The notes under the pieces were generated by a model. That model did not search any database, had not been told where the DNA came from, and was given only the letters and a program-made list of their open reading frames with translations. DNA of 64,000 bases from assembly GCF_965277665.1 (NCBI RefSeq), contig NZ_OZ255835.1:1860001-1924000 (forward strand), written 5' to 3'. Positions 61,144-64,000 of this stretch are shown piece by piece (position 1 is the stretch's first letter; each line of letters opens with the position of its first letter). Source of the stretch: Lichenicoccus sp965277665. Lineage in GTDB: Bacteria; Pseudomonadota; Alphaproteobacteria; Acetobacterales; Acetobacteraceae. Position numbers and translations under genes: made by a program.

Positions 61144-62502
61144 TCATGCCGCGACGGTGACGCGGCGGATGGTCTCGCACAGGCGGTCGACGACATGATC
61201 GACCAGCGCCGCATCCTCGGCTTCGGCCATGACCCGCACCAGCGGCTCGGTGCCGCTCTCGCGCAGCAGCAGCCGGCCGCGCTCGCCGAGCAGATCACAG
61301 GCCCAGCGGCGCGCCTCCAGCACCGCCGGATCGAGCAGCGGCGAGGCGCCGGCATAGCGCTCGTTGCGCAGCTTCTGCGGGAACGGCGTGAACATGCGGC
61401 AGACCTCGCTGGCCGGCTGGCCACGCTCGACCAGCACCGAAAGCACCTGCAGGGCGGCGATCAGCCCGTCGCCGGTGGTGGCGAATTCCGACAGCACCAT
61501 GTGGCCGGACTGCTCGCCGCCGAGATTCATCCCCAGCTCGCGCATGCGCTCGACCACGTAGCGATCGCCCACCGCGGTGCGCTCCAGCGACAGGCCGAGC
61601 CCGGCCAGCTGCCGCTCCAGGCCCATGTTCGACATCACGGTCGCCACCACGCCGCCGCCCGCAAGACGCCCAACGCGCTGCCAGGAGCTGGCGATGAGGG
61701 CCAGGATCTGGTCGCCGTCGATGGCGCGGCCGTGCTCGTCCACCACCACCAGCCGGTCGGCGTCGCCGTCCAGCCCGATGCCGAGATCGGCCTTGTGCTC
61801 GAGCACCGCTGCGCTGAGGGCCGCCGGGCTGGTCGAGCCGCAGCCGAGATTGATGTTGAGGCCGTCGGGCGTGCAGCCGATGCGGATCACATCGGCGCCC
61901 AGTTCCCACAACGCCGTGGGCGCCACCCGGTAGGCGGCGCCGTTGGCGCAGTCGATGACGATGCGCAAGCCATCGAGGCGCCGCCCACGCGGGAACGACG
62001 ACTTGGCGCTCTCGATGTAGCGACCCGCCGCATCGGTCAGCCGCGAGGCGCGGCCGATCATGTCGGGTGCCGCCAGTCGGCCGCCGAGCTCGCTGCGCAT
62101 CAGCGCCTCGATCTCCGCCTCGGCCTCGTCGGAGAGCTTGAAGCCGTCCGGGCCGAACAGCTTGATCCCGTTATCCTCGAACGGGTTGTGCGACGCCGAG
62201 ATCATCACCCCGAGATCGGCGCGCAGGCTGCGCGTCAGCATCGCGATCGCCGGCGTCGGCAGGGGTCCCACCAGCGTCACGTCGACGCCGGCGGACAGGA
62301 AGCCGGAAACCAGGGCGCACTCGATCATGTAGCCGGACAGCCGCGTATCCTTGCCGAGCACGACGCGGTGCCGGTGCGCGCCGCGCTTGAAGCGCAGGCC
62401 GGCGGCCTGCCCGAGGCGCTGCGCCACCTCCACCGTCATCGGGTCGGTGTTGGCGGTGCCGCGTATGCCGTCGGTGCCGAACAGTCTGCGTGTGGCGTCC
62501 AT
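61144..62502 (-). CDS. glmM: Phosphoglucosamine mutase
   Basis: A 452-residue GlmM. FGTDGIRGTAN at the N-terminus, the phosphoserine loop ISASHNPFEDNGIK (about 99-112), metal-site DGDADRLVVVDE and C-terminal LRESGTEPLVRVM are all present. It interconverts glucosamine-6-phosphate and -1-phosphate for cell-wall and LPS precursors. Start MDATRRLFGTDG at 62502. Part of the conserved ftsH-folP-glmM series. Confidence 0.97.
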   Translation of the reverse strand: MDATRRLFGTDGIRGTANTDPMTVEVAQRLGQAAGLRFKRGAHRHRVVLGKDTRLSGYMIECALVSGFLSAGVDVTLVGPLPTPAIAMLTRSLRADLGVMISASHNPFEDNGIKLFGPDGFKLSDEAEAEIEALMRSELGGRLAAPDMIGRASRLTDAAGRYIESAKSSFPRGRRLDGLRIVIDCANGAAYRVAPTALWELGADVIRIGCTPDGLNINLGCGSTSPAALSAAVLEHKADLGIGLDGDADRLVVVDEHGRAIDGDQILALIASSWQRVGRLAGGGVVATVMSNMGLERQLAGLGLSLERTAVGDRYVVERMRELGMNLGGEQSGHMVLSEFATTGDGLIAALQVLSVLVERGQPASEVCRMFTPFPQKLRNERYAGASPLLDPAVLEARRWACDLLGERGRLLLRESGTEPLVRVMAEAEDAALVDHVVDRLCETIRRVTVAA

Positions 62503-62518
62503 CCGGCCGAGCCTATCC

Positions 62519-62546
62519 CAGAGCATGATGCATGCATAATGCTCTG
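62519..62546. repeat. Short palindrome in the glmM leader
   Basis: AGAGCAT (62520-62526) and ATGCTCT (62539-62545) pair around a loop containing CATGCAT. A related half (AGAGCATGATGCCTGCATC) occurs at about 18562. It may be a separate small repeat type. Confidence 0.6.
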
Positions 62547-62561
62547 CTTGTCGGTTGATAG

Positions 62562-62727
62562 AGGAGGCTGTCTGGAAACGCCTGCTGCTGGATGAGAGCG
62601 GTCCGCCGGACCGCGGCCGGCGTGACTTTCCGAGCACCGGAGCGGAGCGGCCTTGATGGCCGTGAGCACCGGAGCACAGAAAAGCCGCGTCGGATCGCCA
62701 GCAGAGGGTGTTTGCAGGCGGCCTCCT
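62562..62727. repeat. Dispersed palindromic element, copy C (166 bp, inverted)
   Basis: Arms 62562-62591 and 62698-62727 are inverted repeats. On the minus strand the core matches copies A and B (CGATCCGACGCGGCTTTTCT, GCTCACGGCC, GGCCGCTCCGCTCCGGTGCT). The second hairpin is GCGGTCC/GGACCGC. Two of its bases belong to the folP TAG stop codon (62726-62728). It separates folP from glmM. Confidence 0.9.
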
Positions 62728-63751
62728 AGTGCCGGATCGCCTGCCAGAGACGCAGCGCCTGCACCATGCCGGCGACATCGTGCACGCGCAGGATGCAGCC
62801 GTTCAGTGCCAGCCCGGACAGGCTGGCGGCGATGCTGCCCGGATCGCGCGACGCCGCGTCGCGTGCGCCGGCGACTTGACCCTCGAGCTGCGCGATGAAG
62901 CGCTTGCGCGACGCGCCGAGCAGCACACGCTGGCCGAGGCAGGCCAGGAGCGGCAGCCTTCGCAGCAGCGCGAGGTTCTGCGCGGCATCCTTGGCAAAGC
63001 CCAGGCCCGGATCGACCAGGATGCGGTCGCGGGCGATCCCCGCTGCGATCGCGGCGTCGCGGTGGTGCCGAAGTTCCCGCACCACCTCGACCGCGACATC
63101 GCCGTAGCTCGCGAGGCCGGTCATGGTTGCGGGCGTGCCACGCATGTGCATCAGGGCGACCGTGCAGCGCTGGTCGGCCAGCGTGGCGGCCGCCGCCGGA
63201 TCGTGCGCAAGTGCCGACACGTCGTTGACCACCGTGGCCCCGGCCGCAAGGGCTGCGCGCATGGTCGCCGCGTTGCGGGTATCGACCGAGATGACGCCAT
63301 GGCGCGCCAGCGCCTCGACCACCGGCAGGATGCGTGCCTGTTCGGCTGCCGGCGCGACCGAAGCCGCACCCGGCCTGGTGCTCTCGCCGCCGACATCGAT
63401 CAGGTCGGCGCCGGCCTCGAGCATCGCCATGCCGGCGCGGATCGCATCGCCGACCGCGAGATGCCGGCCGCCATCGCTGAAGCTGTCCGGCGTCACGTTG
63501 AGGATGCCCATGACCAGCGGCCCCGCGGGCAGGCCGGCCAGCGGCGGGGGCGCCGAAACCAGACGCAGGCAAGCCTGCCACTCCGGGGGCACCGCGGTGA
63601 CCGCGACGATCCGGTCGGCCCCCGCGCCGATCAGGCGCACGAGCGAGAAGGCGGTGTCGCCGCCCTGCAACGGCAGCGCCAGCCGGGATGCCAGCGCGTC
63701 CTGCGCGTCGCGGCCGGTCAGCAGGCCGAGCGGTTCGATGAGTGTCTGCAT
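62726..63751 (-). CDS. folP: Dihydropteroate synthase
   Basis: A 341-residue DHPS, longer than the about 280 of many homologues because of an N-terminal extension of about 75 residues. Motifs: LVMGILNVTPDSFSDGG, ADLIDVGGESTRPGA, VNDVSALAHD, and LLGASRKRFI with DPGLGFAKD. It joins pABA to the pterin precursor of folate. It lies between ftsH and glmM in the conserved order. The stop overlaps palindromic element C. Confidence 0.96.
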   Translation of the reverse strand: MQTLIEPLGLLTGRDAQDALASRLALPLQGGDTAFSLVRLIGAGADRIVAVTAVPPEWQACLRLVSAPPPLAGLPAGPLVMGILNVTPDSFSDGGRHLAVGDAIRAGMAMLEAGADLIDVGGESTRPGAASVAPAAEQARILPVVEALARHGVISVDTRNAATMRAALAAGATVVNDVSALAHDPAAAATLADQRCTVALMHMRGTPATMTGLASYGDVAVEVVRELRHHRDAAIAAGIARDRILVDPGLGFAKDAAQNLALLRRLPLLACLGQRVLLGASRKRFIAQLEGQVAGARDAASRDPGSIAASLSGLALNGCILRVHDVAGMVQALRLWQAIRH

Positions 63752-63776
63752 GATCCCCGGAGAAGCCGCCGGACAA

Positions 63777-63802
63777 GCAAAAGGCGGGAATGTGCCCCGC
63801 CC
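63777..63802 (-). terminator. Intrinsic terminator after ftsH
   Basis: On the minus strand GGCGGG (with extra GG) pairs with CCCGCC over a short AT-containing loop and is followed by TTTTGC. It lies between the ftsH stop and the folP start and may attenuate read-through. Confidence 0.65.
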
Positions 63803-63828
63803 TTGCTCCGGTCCCGTGTGTCCCGCGC

Positions 63829-64000
63829 TCAGCCCGGCTGCGGCGCCGGGCCGAGGCCGCCACCCGGCGGCGGCGCCGGGTCCGGCCGGAAGCCGCCGGT
63901 GCTCGGCACCGAGGCGCGCCGGCTGTCCGGCATCGGGTCGTCCATCACCGTGCGTATCACCTTTTCGCCGCGCAGGATCTGCCGCACTTCCGCCCCCGAG
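63829..64000 (-). CDS. ftsH: FtsH C-terminus (partial, runs off the window)
   Basis: The last 56 codons of a minus-strand gene: SGAEVRQILRGEKVIRTVMD then PDSRRASVPSTGGFRPDP and a Gly/Pro tail ending PAPQPG. The LRGE and RASVPS pattern plus the position directly upstream of folP-glmM identifies the C-terminal end of the membrane AAA protease FtsH. The catalytic part is outside the window. Confidence 0.8.
   Translation of the reverse strand, partial: SGAEVRQILRGEKVIRTVMDDPMPDSRRASVPSTGGFRPDPAPPPGGGLGPAPQPG

Overview
The window is very GC-rich chromosomal DNA that looks alphaproteobacterial, and gene content and protein style suggest the acetic-acid-bacteria family Acetobacteraceae (an inference, not tested by any search). 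Pointers are a class I lysyl-tRNA synthetase, small alphaproteobacterial families (Usg-like, DUF1150 behind hsp20, DUF4169, DUF3309), a cytochrome b/c1 pair, glutamine synthetase II, and alphaproteobacterial-type heat-shock promoters with CIRCE operators. No tRNA, rRNA or CRISPR array was seen. Both ends cut genes: a peptide ABC substrate-binding protein on the left and the ftsH C-terminus on the right.

Layout. 1-4.9 kb: a dipeptide/oligopeptide ABC operon (binding protein, two permeases, one fused double ATPase). 5-15 kb: a secreted glutaminase A-like protein, then the unit lysS (class I) plus a C-terminally truncated mprF, and a DinG-type helicase. 15-18 kb: cold-shock gene and groES-groEL with two CIRCE sites. 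18-27 kb: small conserved genes, dienelactone hydrolase, mtnP, cytochrome b and c1 without an adjacent Rieske gene, hemF, lhgO, and hsp20-DUF1150. 27.6-32.8 kb: def-fmt-truA converging on dapD-dapE-membrane protein. 32.9-38.3 kb: a GGDEF-like regulator, a DUF2336-like protein, a Bcr/CflA pump, a secreted FKBP and a DUF488 protein. 38.4-44.4 kb: two nearly identical 862-bp IS5-family copies in the same orientation, flanking a GGDEF/EAL protein, a TetR/oxidoreductase divergent pair and a small membrane protein. 44.4-52.2 kb: LpxR-like deacylase, PuuE-like deacetylase, double cold-shock protein, a phosphoesterase overlapping an orphan amino-acid binding protein, and glnII. 52.5-58.6 kb: ycjX-ycjF, an MFS exporter, and a sugar kinase plus SDR. 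58.9-64 kb: a retropepsin-like lipoprotein and the conserved ftsH-folP-glmM series with thiD.

The most striking structure not explained by genes is a dispersed family of about 165-bp palindromic elements (five full copies and one solo end). Each can fold into a basal stem of about 29 bp plus two internal hairpins. The stem sequences differ between copies but stay complementary, so they look selected for structure. Four full copies and the solo end overlap the stop codon of a neighbouring gene.

A second theme is short in-frame tandem duplication. Fifteen-base repeats encode pentapeptides in the groEL tail (behind an amber stop), a GGDEF protein and the FKBP signal sequence. A 39-base repeat extends DapE, a 27-base repeat lies in the GGDEF protein, and a 17-base duplication has copied the thiD start codon. 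Several genes seem to use unusual starts, including likely CTG starts for the PuuE-like and DUF488 genes.
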